A stretch of DNA of 64,000 nt from contig JAHHSD010000005.1 in the NCBI GenBank assembly GCA_020025425.1, positions 1-64,000 on the forward strand, read 5' to 3'. The position numbers and the translations under genes were made by a program. The notes below the pieces were generated by a model. The model was not told where the DNA came from and ran no database searches. It saw only the letters and a program-made list of their open reading frames with translations. This document shows positions 32,924 to 45,300 of the stretch, piece by piece; positions within the stretch are counted from its first letter, which is position 1, and the number at the start of each line of letters is the position of its first letter. This stretch comes from Oscillospiraceae bacterium (GTDB taxonomy: Bacteria > Bacillota > Clostridia > Oscillospirales > Oscillospiraceae).

Positions 32924-34723
32924 TCAGCACAGGGCATCCAGCTCATCAATGAGCTCGCCGAACAGCTTCAGTGCGGAATTCACCGGCTCGGGGCTGCTCA
33001 TATCCACCCCTGCCAGCTTCAGCAGGGAGATGGGGTCGGTGCTGCCGCCGCCGGACAGGAACTTCTTGTAATCCTGCACCGCCGGCTCGCCCAGCTCCAG
33101 GATCCGGTTGGCGATGGCCACCGCGGCCGAGAAGCCGGTGGCATACTGGAACACATAGTAGTCGTAGTAGAAATGGGGAATGCGGGCCCACTCCAGGGCG
33201 ATCTGGTCGTCAGAGACCATATCGGGGCCGAAATACAGCTTGTTCAGCTCCAGATACTTCTGGTTCAGCACCTCTGCGGTCAGAGTCTCTCCCCGCTCGG
33301 CCATGCGGCCCAGCTCCAGCTCGAACTCCGCGAACATGGTCTGGCGGTAGACCGTCCCCTTGAACTGATCCAGGAAGTGGTTGATGAGATAGGCCCGCTC
33401 CTTCTTGTCGGTGGTTTTGTTCAGCAGGTGGCGCATGAGCAGCACCTCGTTGCAGGTGGAGGCCACCTCGGCCACGAAGATCACATAGTCCGCCGTGTTC
33501 ACCGGCTGGTACTTGCAGCTGTGCCAGCTGTGCAGCGCGTGGCCCATCTCGTGGGCCAGGGTGAACATGCTGTCCAGGGTGTCCTTCTGGTTGAGCAGGA
33601 CGTAGGGGTGGGGGCGGGAGGAGCCGGAGGAGTAGGCCCCGCTGACCTTTCCCTCGTTGGAGTAGACGTCGATCCAGCGGTGCTCAAAGCCCTCCCGCAG
33701 AAGGGCGGTATAGTCCTCCCCCAGCACAGCCAGGGCGTCCAGCACAGTTTCCTTGGCCTGCTCAAAGGGGATCTTCTCCGCCGCGTCCGGGACAATGGGG
33801 GTGTACACGTCATACATGTGGAGCTCCTCCACCCCCAGCAGCTTTTTCCGCAGGGCCACATAGCGGTACATCTTGTCCAGGTTGCTGTGGACGGCCTCGA
33901 TCAGATTGGTATAGACCTGAGTGGGGACCTCGGTGCGGTCCAGGGAGGCGCTCAGGGTGCTGTCGTACTTCCGGGCCTGGGCAAAGAAGCGCAGCTGCTT
34001 GAACTGGGCATCCAGCAGGGCGGCCGAGGTATTGCGGAACTGGCCCAGCGTGGCGTAGTAGGTCTCAAAGGTGTTTTTCCGCAGCACCCGGTCGGGGCTC
34101 TCCAGCAGAGGGACAAAGCCGGGGTCCGTCAGGGGGCGGCGCTCCCCTTTCCCGTCGGTGACGTCGGGGAATTTCAGATCGGCGTTGCGGAAAATGCTGG
34201 ACACGTTGTCCGGGGCCTCGGACATCTCCCCCGCTGCCGCCAGCAGCTTCTCCTCCGCAGGTGAGAGGATGTGCTCGGCCCGGCGGCGGATCTGGTACAG
34301 GCTGCGGCGGTACTCCTCCAGGGCGGGCAGTTCCTGATAGAACCGGTCCAGATCGGCCTGGGGAATCTCCATGATCTCCGGGGTAGCAAAAGCGGTTGCG
34401 CTGGAAACAGACACGCAGGTGCTCATGGCCTTGCCCCGCAGGTCCTGATAGAACCCGTCCCCGGTGTCCTGATCGCTCTTGCAGTTGGCATAGCCCACCA
34501 GCTTGGTCAGCCGCACGCTGATCTCGTCCTCCAGCTTAAAGAAGTCCAGCAGGGTCTGGGCGCTTTTGCCCAGCCGGCCCTGAAAGGCTTCAAACTGGGC
34601 GGGAACCGCCTTCAGCGCCTCATATTCCTGGGTCCAGGCCTGGTCGCTGGGGAAAATATCGCGCAGATCCCAGGTGTATTCCTCCGGGATCTCGCTGCGT
34701 TTTTTCAGTGCTTCATTCTGCAT
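32924..34723 (-). CDS. pepF: Oligoendopeptidase F (M3B family)
   Basis: Cytoplasmic zinc endopeptidase that trims peptides of roughly 7-17 residues. The 599-residue product, the normal PepF length, starts MQNEALKKRSEIPEEYTWDL. The zinc site HEMGH is at residues 391-395 (TLAHEMGHALHSW), with the third ligand Glu expected in EVASTCNEVLL. The start at 34723 has GGAGGA eight bases upstream; the 51 codons further upstream run through the promoter region and are discarded. It is followed by the 54-residue gene in the same transcript. Confidence 0.95.
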   Translation of the reverse strand: MQNEALKKRSEIPEEYTWDLRDIFPSDQAWTQEYEALKAVPAQFEAFQGRLGKSAQTLLDFFKLEDEISVRLTKLVGYANCKSDQDTGDGFYQDLRGKAMSTCVSVSSATAFATPEIMEIPQADLDRFYQELPALEEYRRSLYQIRRRAEHILSPAEEKLLAAAGEMSEAPDNVSSIFRNADLKFPDVTDGKGERRPLTDPGFVPLLESPDRVLRKNTFETYYATLGQFRNTSAALLDAQFKQLRFFAQARKYDSTLSASLDRTEVPTQVYTNLIEAVHSNLDKMYRYVALRKKLLGVEELHMYDVYTPIVPDAAEKIPFEQAKETVLDALAVLGEDYTALLREGFEHRWIDVYSNEGKVSGAYSSGSSRPHPYVLLNQKDTLDSMFTLAHEMGHALHSWHSCKYQPVNTADYVIFVAEVASTCNEVLLMRHLLNKTTDKKERAYLINHFLDQFKGTVYRQTMFAEFELELGRMAERGETLTAEVLNQKYLELNKLYFGPDMVSDDQIALEWARIPHFYYDYYVFQYATGFSAAVAIANRILELGEPAVQDYKKFLSGGGSTDPISLLKLAGVDMSSPEPVNSALKLFGELIDELDALC

Positions 34724-34883
34724 CGTAGATATCCTCCGTTCCAAATGAATCTTATGGTCCTGATTATACCATAGTATGCGCCAAATGCACAGAGCAACCT
34801 GAGACTCCGTTCCGCAGTCTCTTACGGGGAGATTTTGGGGCCTTAAAATCTCCCGCATCCCCGTGTCAGAACTCATTATTTTG

Positions 34884-34916
34884 TTGACAACTGCCTGTCC
34901 TTATGGTATAAAGACA
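34884..34916 (+). promoter_or_regulatory. Promoter and overlapping palindromic operator of the second MATE gene
   Basis: TTGACA (34884-34889) and TATAAA (34907-34912) are 17 bases apart. An inverted repeat TGTCCTTAT-GGT-ATAAAGACA (34896-34916, 8 of 9 pairs match) covers the spacer end, the -10 box and the bases just behind it, the position of a repressor site. Confidence 0.78.
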
Positions 34917-34952
34917 AGGATTTTGTTTTCAGGTAGCTTTCCATTATAAAGA

Positions 34953-34980
34953 CTCCAAATTATTATTTTTGGAGGTTTTT
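34953..34980 (+). promoter_or_regulatory. Hairpin sequestering the ribosome-binding site of the second MATE gene
   Basis: CTCCAAA (34953-34959) pairs exactly with TTTGGAG (34968-34974); the latter is part of the GGAGG ribosome-binding site seven bases before the ATG. A run of T follows. The fold could hide the site or act as a weak terminator, giving RNA-level control. Confidence 0.5.
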
Positions 34981-34981
34981 T

Positions 34982-36358
34982 ATGGATTATACTGCCAAAA
35001 TTCACTATTTAGGGGAAGATCCCATCTCCAGGCTGATGGTAAAGTTTTCTGTCCCCTGCGTCCTGTCCCTCATGGTCGGCGCACTTTACAACGTGGTCGA
35101 TCAGATGTTTATTGGGAACAGTGAGCTGAGCACCCTCGGCAACGCCGCAACCGGCGTGGTATTTCCGTTTTTCATCCTGGCGCAGGCCTTCGCGTGGTGC
35201 TTCAGCAACGGCTGCGCCACCTATCTGAACATCTGTCAGGGCCAGAACGACACAGAAAACGCCCACAAGGTGGTGGGCAGCTGCATCACACTGACCATAC
35301 TGGTCAGCCTGGTGCTGATGGCCCTTATCTTCCCCTTCCGATCTCAGCTTCTGCTGTTTTTCGGCGCCTCTGAGCGCAACATGGGGCTTGCAACGGAGTA
35401 CCTGAACCTGATTCTCCTCTTCTTCCCCACCCTGCTGCTCTCCAATATGGTGACCGGGATCATCAGCGCAGACGGCAGTCCGAACTTCTCCATGGCCGCC
35501 CTTCTGCTGGGCGCGCTGACCAATATCATTCTGGACCCCATTTTCATCTTTGTTCTCAAATGGGGCATGACCGGCGCCGCCCTGGCCACGGTCATGGGGC
35601 AGATTGTCTCATGCGTCATCTCCCTGTTCTACTTCCTGCATCCCAAGACCTTCCGGCTCAGTCCGGAGAGCTTCATCCCCGCCCGGACCGTGGTCAAAAG
35701 CATGCTCCGTCTGGGCCTTGCCACCTTTGTGACCCAGATCACACTGCTCATCATCACTGTTTTGAGCAATGCCATTCTGGTCCAGTACGGCTCCATCTCC
35801 CACTACGGTGCAGACATTCCCATTGCGGTCATGGGCATCGCTGCAAAGGTGCTCACCATCGTGATCAACCTGGTGGTGGGCATTGTGCTGGGCTGCCAGC
35901 CCATCATCAGCTACAACATGGGCGCCATGAAGTATGACCGGGTCAGAAGGCTGTACCGGTACATCATGGCCTGCACCATCACAATCGGACTGCTGTTCAC
36001 CCTCCTGTTTCAGCTGGCACCCGACTTTGTCATCGGACTGTTTGGCGCACCTACCAACATCCCCAATCCGGAGGACTATTGGCTGTTCGCCACCAAGACC
36101 TTCCGCATCTATCTGATGCTGATTACCTGCACCTGCATCATTAAAATGAATTCGATCTTCTTCCAGGCCGCAGGCAGCCCGGTCTTTGCCCTGGTCTCCT
36201 CTGTTGTGCGGGACATCGCCTGTTTTGCGCCGCTGATCGTCATTCTCCCCCGTTTTATGGGAATCGACGGCATGCTGTACGCCGCACCCATCTCGGACCT
36301 GATCGCAATTCTTGTAACCGCCTTCTTCACCAGATCCTTTCTGAAATCACTTCACTGA
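34982..36358 (+). CDS. MATE-family efflux transporter (second copy)
   Basis: 458-residue multidrug and toxin exporter with twelve hydrophobic segments. Family patterns include PCVLSLMVGALYNVVDQMFIG in the first helices, GIISADGSPNFSMAALLLGA and QPIISYNMGA. It resembles the MepA group, whose genes are usually repressed by a MarR-type regulator. No regulator gene is adjacent, but a palindrome covers the promoter. The ATG has GGAGG six to seven bases upstream. Only distantly similar to the MATE protein at 15176-16531. Confidence 0.9.
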   Translation: MDYTAKIHYLGEDPISRLMVKFSVPCVLSLMVGALYNVVDQMFIGNSELSTLGNAATGVVFPFFILAQAFAWCFSNGCATYLNICQGQNDTENAHKVVGSCITLTILVSLVLMALIFPFRSQLLLFFGASERNMGLATEYLNLILLFFPTLLLSNMVTGIISADGSPNFSMAALLLGALTNIILDPIFIFVLKWGMTGAALATVMGQIVSCVISLFYFLHPKTFRLSPESFIPARTVVKSMLRLGLATFVTQITLLIITVLSNAILVQYGSISHYGADIPIAVMGIAAKVLTIVINLVVGIVLGCQPIISYNMGAMKYDRVRRLYRYIMACTITIGLLFTLLFQLAPDFVIGLFGAPTNIPNPEDYWLFATKTFRIYLMLITCTCIIKMNSIFFQAAGSPVFALVSSVVRDIACFAPLIVILPRFMGIDGMLYAAPISDLIAILVTAFFTRSFLKSLH

Positions 36359-36362
36359 TACG

Positions 36363-36402
36363 ATCCCCGCCCGGAACCATCCGTTCCGGGCGGGGATTTC
36401 CC
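36363..36402 (+). terminator. Terminator after the second MATE gene
   Basis: Perfect stem of 15 bases counting the outer ATC/GAT (CCCCGCCCGGAAC and complement, loop CATCC), eight bases after the stop; the following T tract is short. Bases 36403-36562 hold an AT-rich stretch with TTTTTCAAAA/TTTTGAAAAA inverted repeats upstream of the dgt-like gene. Confidence 0.75.
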
Positions 36403-36562
36403 ATAACAGACTGAAAACCCCTTAAAATACCGTATTTTCAGGCTGTATCCCGTCTCTGAAAAATATTTTTCAAAAATTTTGAAAAATAAAAAGGAAAACC
36501 GCTTCTTGTGGCGTATATAGGAATGTGAAATAACGCCTGATTTCGATGAGAGGAGGATGATT

Positions 36563-37567
36563 ATGACGCCGCGTGAATCCACCCAACAGCGGGAACGCCT
36601 GTATCTGTCCCCCCGCGCCTGCCTGTCTGAGCGCAGTCAGGGCCGTCAGCGCTCCGAGGAGGAGTGTCAGGTCCGCACCTGCTTTCAGCGGGACATCGAC
36701 CGGATCGTATACAGCAAAGCCTTTCGTCGTCTGAAGCACAAAACCCAGGTCTTTCTGGCCCCCGAGGGGGACCACTACCGTACCAGAATGGTCCACACCC
36801 TGGAGGTCAACCGGATCGCCCGGACCATTGCCCGGGGTCTGAATCTGAACGAGGATCTGACCGAGGCCATTGCCCTGGGCCACGATCTGGGCCACACCCC
36901 CTTCGGCCACGCCGGCGAGCGGGCCCTCAACGAGATCATGCCCGGCGGCTTCGCCCACTATCAGCAGTCTGTCCGCGTGGTGGACCGGCTGGAGAAGAAC
37001 GGAGAGGGTCTGAACCTGACCTGGGAGGTGCGCAACGGCATCCTCTGCCACACCAAGGGCACTCCGGCCGCTACGCTGGAGGGGCAGGTGGTGCGGCTGG
37101 CCGACCACATCGCCTACATCAACCACGACATTCAGGACGCCCTGCGGGGCGGTATCATCTACCCTATGGACATCCCCCTGGAGTGCTCCAATGTGCTGGG
37201 CTTCGGGCTGGGCGAACGGATCAACACCCTGGTGCTGGACGCCATCCACGCCAGCTGGGAGCAGGACACCATCCGCCAAAGTCCCGAAGTCGGCGAGGCC
37301 ATGCAGACCTTAAAGACCTTTATGTTTGACAATGTTTACACCAACCCTCTGGCCAAGGGCGAGGAGCGCAAGGCCCAGGATATGCTGGTGCGCCTGTTTG
37401 AGTATTACCGCAGCAACGCGGACGAGCTCCCCCCCGACTTTCAGGACATCCGGGTCCAGGAGGGCGTGGATCGGGCCGTATGCGACTACATCGCCGGCAT
37501 GACGGACCCCTTCGCCATCGAACAGTTCTCCAAGCTGTTCATCCCCAATGCGTGGACTGTGAAATAG
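36563..37567 (+). CDS. dgt: Deoxyguanosinetriphosphate triphosphohydrolase-like HD protein
   Basis: HD-domain nucleotide hydrolase of 334 residues, likely splitting dNTPs to nucleoside and tripolyphosphate. Metal ligands: His in RTRMVHTLEVNRIAR, the HD pair in ALGHDLGHTPFGHAG, and Asp in RLADHIAYINHD. The chosen ATG at 36563 is six bases after AGGAGG; the ATG at 36557 touches that site and cannot be used. It heads the operon with dnaG and rpoD, the order usual in Clostridia. Confidence 0.88.
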   Translation: MTPRESTQQRERLYLSPRACLSERSQGRQRSEEECQVRTCFQRDIDRIVYSKAFRRLKHKTQVFLAPEGDHYRTRMVHTLEVNRIARTIARGLNLNEDLTEAIALGHDLGHTPFGHAGERALNEIMPGGFAHYQQSVRVVDRLEKNGEGLNLTWEVRNGILCHTKGTPAATLEGQVVRLADHIAYINHDIQDALRGGIIYPMDIPLECSNVLGFGLGERINTLVLDAIHASWEQDTIRQSPEVGEAMQTLKTFMFDNVYTNPLAKGEERKAQDMLVRLFEYYRSNADELPPDFQDIRVQEGVDRAVCDYIAGMTDPFAIEQFSKLFIPNAWTVK

Positions 37568-37629
37568 CGGTCGGAATTTTCAGACTATTTTTCTGAGTTC
37601 CGTCTAAAATAGAGAAAGGAGGGACTGAA

Positions 37630-39386
37630 ATGGCCATCCCGGAACAATTTATCGACGAGCTGGTGGCCCGCACGGACATTGTAGACCTGGTCTCCGAGTA
37701 CGTCCGACTGACGAAAAAAGGAAACAGTTACTGGGGCTGCTGCCCCTTCCACAGTGAAAAGACCCCCTCCTTCCATGTGGTCCCCGACCGGCAGATCTAC
37801 AAATGCTTCGGCTGCGGAAAGGGCGGCGGTGTGATCAACTTCGTCATGGAGATCGACAATCTGCCCTACCTGGACGCCGTCAGGCAGCTGGCCCAGCGGG
37901 CCAACATGACGGTCCCGGAGACGGGCAGCAGCCCCGGCATGCGGGAGCGGCGGGAAAAGCTGCTGACCATCAACAAGCAGGCCGCCCGCATGTTCCACCA
38001 GTGGCTCTACCAGCCGGAGGGCCGGCAGGGTCTTGAGTACCTACTGGGCCGCGGGCTGAGCAAGGCGACCCTGACCAACTTCGGACTGGGCTTCGCCCCC
38101 AACAGCTGGGACGCCCTCATCCGGGCCCTGGGGGAACAGGGCTACGACAAGCGGGACCTCCTGGACGCCGGTCTGGCTGTCAACAACCAGGACGGCCGCA
38201 TCTACGACCGGTTCCGCAACCGGGTGATGTTTCCCATCATCGACGTCCGGGGCGAGGTCATCGGCTTCGGCGGGCGGGTTATGGACGACTCCACCCCCAA
38301 ATACCTCAACTCCCCCGACACCCCAGTCTACAACAAAAGCCGCAATGTCTTTGCCCTGAACCGGGCCAAGCGCTCCAAGGCGGGCAGAGTCATCCTCACC
38401 GAGGGCTATATGGACACCATTGCCCTCCACCAGGCGGGCTTTGACAGCGCGGTGGCCAGTCTGGGCACCTCACTGACCGCCGAGCACGCCCAGCTCCTCT
38501 CCCGCTACTTCAAAAACGCGGTCATCGCCTACGACGGGGACGGCGCCGGCGTCAATGCGGCCCAGCGGGCCATCCCCCTGCTGGAGAAGGCGGGGCTGGA
38601 GGTCAAGGTGCTGCGGATGCGGGGGGCCAAGGACCCGGACGAATTTATCAAGACCCACGGCCGCGAGGCCTTCAATAAGCTGCTGAACGAGAGCGAAAAC
38701 CACATTGACTACCGTTTGGAGCAGATTAAGAGCAAATACGACCTCACCGACGACACCCAGCGGGTGGAATTTTTACGGGAGGCCATCGGACTGATCGCCT
38801 CCCTGCGCAGCGCGGTGGAGCGTGAGATTTACGGCGGACACGCCGCCCAGATGGCCAGCATCTCCTCCGAGTCCATGGCTCTGGAGGTCAAAAAGGAGCT
38901 GAACCGCCGGTTCCGCAAGGCCCAAAAGCAGCAGGTCCGCCGGGAATTGAACCCCTCGGCCCAGCTGCAGCCCCAACAGCGGGGCCTGCGCTACGACAAC
39001 ATCCGCTCCGCCCAGGCGGAGGAGGGCCTGATCCGTCTGCTTCTGCTGGACCCCGGTCTGATCGCCGAGATGGGCACACTCCAGGGTGAGGAATTCTCCT
39101 CTCCCCTGCTGGGCCGGGTGTTCGACTTTCTGGCCCGCCGGGCCAGGGATGGCCTGAGCACCCAGCTGTCCGCTCTGGCCGGTCAGCTGGACTCCCAGGA
39201 AATGGACCACATGGCCCGGGTCGTGAGCAAACCCCAGTCCATGGCCAACAGCCAACAGGCCATCCGGGACTACATAGCGATCATCCGCTCAGAGCTCCTG
39301 CGCAGGCAGGAGGCCGGACAGGATGACCTGCTCCGATCGGCACAACAACGTTATCAAAAAAAGAAAGCATATATGGAGGACACACC

Positions 39387-39390
<4 letters not shown>
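37630..39390 (+). CDS. dnaG: DNA primase
   Basis: Synthesises RNA primers at the replication fork. The 586 residues contain the CHC2 zinc finger (Cys38, His41, Cys59, Cys62), the primase core with the TOPRIM signature VILTEGYMDTIALHQAG (Glu258) and AYDGDGAG (about 300), and a C-terminal helicase-binding region. The ATG has AAAGGAGGG upstream. It overlaps rpoD by four bases (ATGA), the classical dnaG-rpoD coupling. Confidence 0.98.
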
Positions 39391-40700
<1,310 letters not shown>

Positions 40701-40744
40701 GCCCCTGTCCTGATAATTTTAGACATCAATAGGAGGAAAAAACT

Positions 40745-42238
40745 ATGATTGACCAGGCTATCCTGGACCTGACCGCCTACGCCGTCCGCACCGGCCTGAT
40801 TGAGGAGGGCGAGCAGGTCTGGGCCATCAATCGCCTGCTGGCCGCCTTGAACCGCTCGGATTGGGAGGCCCCCGCCGCCCCCCAGGAGCGTCCCCTGGAG
40901 GAGATCCTGGGCGACATCCTGGACTGGGCCGTGGCCCAGGGCATGATTGAGGACGGCACTACCAGCCGTGACCTCTTCGACACCGAGCTGATGGGCCGTC
41001 TGACCCCCCGACCTGGCCAGGTGCGCAAGGAGTTCTGGGCCAAATACGACCAGTCCCCCGAGCAGGCCACCGACTGGTACTACCGGCTCAGCCAGGACAC
41101 CGACTACATCCGCCGCTACCGCATCAAGCGGGATATGAAGTGGGTGACCTCCACTCCCTACGGCGATCTGGATATCACCATCAATCTCTCCAAGCCTGAG
41201 AAGGACCCCCGGGCCATCGCCGCCGCCAAGGCCGCGCCCCAGAGCGGTTACCCCAAGTGCCAGCTGTGCATGGAGAATGAGGGCTATGCGGGCCGGATGA
41301 ACCACCCCGCCCGTCAGAACCACCGGATCATCCCCATCACCATCGACAATCAGGACTGGTTCTTCCAGTACAGCCCCTATGTCTACTACAACGAGCATTG
41401 CATCGTCTTTAACGGCCAGCATGTCCCCATGAAGATCGACCGCTCCACCTTCCGCAAGCAGCTGGACTTTGTCAAGCAGTTCCCCCACTACTTCGTGGGC
41501 TCCAACGCCGATCTGCCCATCGTGGGCGGCTCCATCCTGAGCCACGACCACTTCCAGGGCGGCCGCTACACCTTCGCTATGGAGAAGGCCCCGGTGGAGC
41601 GCTCCGTCTCCTTCCCCGGCTTTGAGGACGTGGAGGCAGGCATCGTGAAGTGGCCCCTGTCTGTCATCCGTCTGCGCTGCGCCGACGACGAGCGGCTCAT
41701 CCAGCTGGCCGACAAGATTCTGAAGGCCTGGCGCGGCTACACCGACGAGGCCGCCTTCATCTTCGCGGAAACCGACGGCGAGCCCCACAGCACCATCACC
41801 CCCATCGCCCGGATGCGGGACGGCCAGTACGAGCTGGACCTGGTGCTGCGCAACAACATCACCACTGAGGAGTACCCCCTGGGCGTCTACCACCCCCACC
41901 AGGAGCTGCACCACATCAAGAAGGAGAACATCGGCCTCATCGAGGTCATGGGTCTGGCCGTCCTCCCCGCCCGGCTGAAAACCGAGCTCAGCGACCTGGC
42001 CGACGCCCTGGTGGCCGGCCGGGATATCCGGGCCGACGAGGTGCTGGCAAAGCACGCTGACTGGGCCGAGGAGCTGATGACCCGCTACACCTTTACCCGG
42101 GACAACGCCATGGACATCCTCAAGGATGAGGTGGGCAAGGTCTTTGCCACCGTTCTGGAGCACGCCGGCGTCTACAAGTGTACCGAGGAGGGCCGCGCGG
42201 CCTTTATGCGCTTCATTGACCACGTCAATCACCTTTGA
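40745..42238 (+). CDS. galT: UDP-glucose-hexose-1-phosphate uridylyltransferase, class II
   Basis: Transfers UMP from UDP-glucose to galactose-1-phosphate (Leloir pathway). The 497-residue length and GGSILSHDHFQGG segment (about residue 260) identify the Firmicute class II GalT, not the 350-residue HPH-type class I enzyme; other conserved parts are CQLCMENEGY and NQDWFFQYSPY. It lies 44 bases behind rpoD with its own AGGAGGAAAA ribosome-binding site and no visible terminator between them, so it may be read from the dnaG-rpoD message. No galK is in the window, but galactose-1-phosphate would be supplied by the GH112 phosphorylase at 55457-57625. Confidence 0.93.
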   Translation: MIDQAILDLTAYAVRTGLIEEGEQVWAINRLLAALNRSDWEAPAAPQERPLEEILGDILDWAVAQGMIEDGTTSRDLFDTELMGRLTPRPGQVRKEFWAKYDQSPEQATDWYYRLSQDTDYIRRYRIKRDMKWVTSTPYGDLDITINLSKPEKDPRAIAAAKAAPQSGYPKCQLCMENEGYAGRMNHPARQNHRIIPITIDNQDWFFQYSPYVYYNEHCIVFNGQHVPMKIDRSTFRKQLDFVKQFPHYFVGSNADLPIVGGSILSHDHFQGGRYTFAMEKAPVERSVSFPGFEDVEAGIVKWPLSVIRLRCADDERLIQLADKILKAWRGYTDEAAFIFAETDGEPHSTITPIARMRDGQYELDLVLRNNITTEEYPLGVYHPHQELHHIKKENIGLIEVMGLAVLPARLKTELSDLADALVAGRDIRADEVLAKHADWAEELMTRYTFTRDNAMDILKDEVGKVFATVLEHAGVYKCTEEGRAAFMRFIDHVNHL

Positions 42239-42254
42239 TTTTTACATAAGGCCA

Positions 42255-42296
42255 ATAAAAAGTCGGCTGTGCATGAGCACAGCCGACTTTTTATTT
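42255..42296. terminator. Bidirectional terminator between galT and sialidase
   Basis: Sixteen-base perfect stem (AAAAAGTCGGCTGTGC and complement, loop ATGA) with A and T tracts on either side serves both convergent genes. Confidence 0.92.
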
Positions 42297-42307
42297 CATT
42301 GATCCCG

Positions 42308-45300
42308 TTAACGGACCACTTTGAGCATCTGCATCATCATCTGGGCCACCTCCGCACGGGTCGCGGAGCCCTGGGGAGAGAGCTCTCCCTGGGGATTGCC
42401 ATTGATGATACCATTCTCGTTGGCCCACTGCATGGCCTTCTTGGCGTAGTCGCTGATCTTGCCTGCGTCGGAGTGGCTCAGCTCAGCACCCTTGATCTCG
42501 GGGCTGCCGGCATAGCGGTAGAGCATCACAGCCAGCTGCTCACGGGTGATATCCGCATTGGGGCCGAAGGTCCCGTCGGGACGGCCGGACACGATCCCCT
42601 GCTCTGCGGCCCAGGCCACAGCGGCTCCGTACCAGTCCTTCGCCTCCACGTCCTTGAAACGGGCGCTCTGCTGGGCAACCTCGGGTCTGCCCTCCAGGTT
42701 ATACAGGACAGAGGCCAGCATGCCGCGGGTCACTCCGGTATTGGGGGCAAACTCCGTGCTGCTCACGCCCTTGAACAGCTCGCGACTGGTGGCAAAGCGG
42801 ACCGCATTATAGAACCAGTCGCCGGACTTGATGTCGCTGAACGGGTTGGCCTGCTCCAGGATCTTGATGGTGCAGCTGCCGCTGACAGGCAGGACCAGGC
42901 CCTTCTCGCTCTGAACCGTCTTGCGGACCGCCTGGAGTCCGCCATCAGCGCCAACCACAGCGGCCACAGTACCGGAAGTCACGTTCTTGACCGGGACCTC
43001 CACGTCCACAGTCCCCTTGAAGTCCTCAGGCAGCTGGATCTCCACCTTATCGCCGGCGAGCACAGCCTCCATCTCCAGCGCTGCGGGGGTGTGCTCGGCC
43101 TGGGCCTTCTCAACTGTCTCCTTGGAGAGCTTGGCCACCGCCACGTTCTCGGTGGAGCCGGTCAGCAGCTGGTCCAGCTGGATATTTTCGTAGTGGATGG
43201 CCACATCATTGCCCTCATAGAGCACGCCGATGGAGCCGTCCTTCAGCTCGGTGATGCTGGAGTAGCCATAGGACTCAGGCGTCACGTTGTAGCTGCCGAC
43301 CAGGTTCATGGTCTTGTCCTCATTGAGGGTGAAGGTATAGATCGTACCGTTGCTGCGGCTGTTCTTCTCGCCGGCGGCGGTAGAGACAATGATCGCAGGC
43401 TTGCCGTCGATGGGCTTGGAGTAGCGGATTGCAGACAGCTGGTTGTTATAGGTCTTGTGCGCGGTGGTCTCTACGGGCTTACCGGCGTGCCACACCCCCT
43501 GGGCATCCCGTGTGTGGTCGGTATAGCGCAGCACGGAGTAGGCATCCCGGTAGAAGTGACGCACGGTGTCCTTGTCGATCTGGACCAGCGCGCTCTCACT
43601 GGACCACTCATCCCCGGTGGAATTCTCCGAACGGGCCCAGGTCTTGCCGTCCGTGGTATAGATGAAGCTGGACCGCTGCTCGGCGGATCCGGTGAAGGTG
43701 TAGGCGGGCAGCATCACAGTGCCGTCGTCCAGCGTCAGGCCGGCGCCGGGACCCACACCATAGAACTTATGAGTTCCCTCCGTCTTGCGGACCTGAGGAT
43801 TCAGGATCTCCGGATCCTTCCAGGTCACGCCGCCGTCCGTGGACTTGACCATCCACAGGTAGGTGGCGTCCGCCACATGCAGACGGGCATTGTAGAAGAA
43901 CACGTTCTCCTTCACAAACTTGTCCGCACCCAGCTGCTGGCAGTAGAGCGGCTGCTTGTTGGTGTCATAGAGATAGTAGGCCGAATCCACGTAGTACAGC
44001 GGAGTCTTGCCCTGATCGCCCTTGGCAATGACCGGGGCATACCCATTGCTGAAGTCACCCACATAACAGGTATAATTGTCCCGCTCCTGGAGGCTGCCCG
44101 TCATGGAGTAGAGCACCATGCGCTGCACACCGTCGATGGCCTCATAGCCAGTGAGCTGCTTGGGGGATCTGGGGGCGGTGTTCAGGGCCACGCCGCCGGG
44201 GAACAGGTCCACCATCATGTAGATGGTGCCGTCCTTTCCCTGGGTCAGAACAGGATCAATGAAGGCGGTGGCATTGGATGCGTACTCATTGGTGCTGTCA
44301 TTAAAGAAATTCGCGTAGCTGTACTGCCAGGTCTTGCCGTTGTCAGTGGAGCGGCTGACAATGGTATCCAGGGCGCAGGCGTCGCCAAAATGATTCCAGC
44401 GGGCGTCAATGGCGGAGAGCAGCGTGCCGTCGTTCAGGGTGATGATAGCAGGAATCCGGAAATTCTCGCTGGTGCCGGTCCCGCTTGCAAAGGGCTGATC
44501 CTTGGTGGTTCCGGAAGCGGGCGCGCCGGGTGCGATGTACTCGTCCTTGGGCTTGATCCCAAGGGTGACCTGAGTAATGACCTGGTTCAGCTTCTCCACG
44601 GCGGCATCCACGGTCGGCTGATCTGCGTCCGCCTGGGTGTTCACGGCCTGGGCAGCCTCCATTGCGGGAGCCAGCGCAGCCACACTGTCAGCCTGGCCGG
44701 CCTTCTGCAGGAACGCCGCCTGCTTCAGCGCAGCATCCAGCGGTCTCTTATTCACAGGGGCCGCAGCATCGTCCTGGGTATACAGATAGATGGGCAGCTT
44801 GCCATTGGCAGAGCCCCAGAAGTTCGTATTGTAGACGCCGGGCTTGCCGCCATACTGAGTGGGATCGCCGTCCTTGTTAAACGCCAGACTCCGATTGCCC
44901 GCACGGAGGGTATAGGCAGGGCCATTGGTGGAAACCTCAAAATAGGTGGGGGTCTCAGCAAGCATGGTTCCGGTCAGGCACAGATACAGCTCATTGCTGC
45001 CCATCAGTGCAAAACGGTCTCCTTGCTTCTCTGCAATAAAACGAAGCTCCTCCAGAGGGAGCGCCTTTCCATTCATCTCATGCACGGTGCTCAGCACGCC
45101 ATCCTGGTTCACCAGACGGACAGCAAAGGCACCCTCAGCGTCCTTGGTGGTGATGATTCCGCCCGGATGCTCGTCCTGGTAGGCAGCATTGGGATAGAGG
45201 GCATACAGGTTGCCGGCACTGTCCTGGCTGACCACCAGATAGTACTTCCCCGTCTCCAGCGCAGTACTGCTCACATTGGTAAAACCGGGAATTTCAGGGG

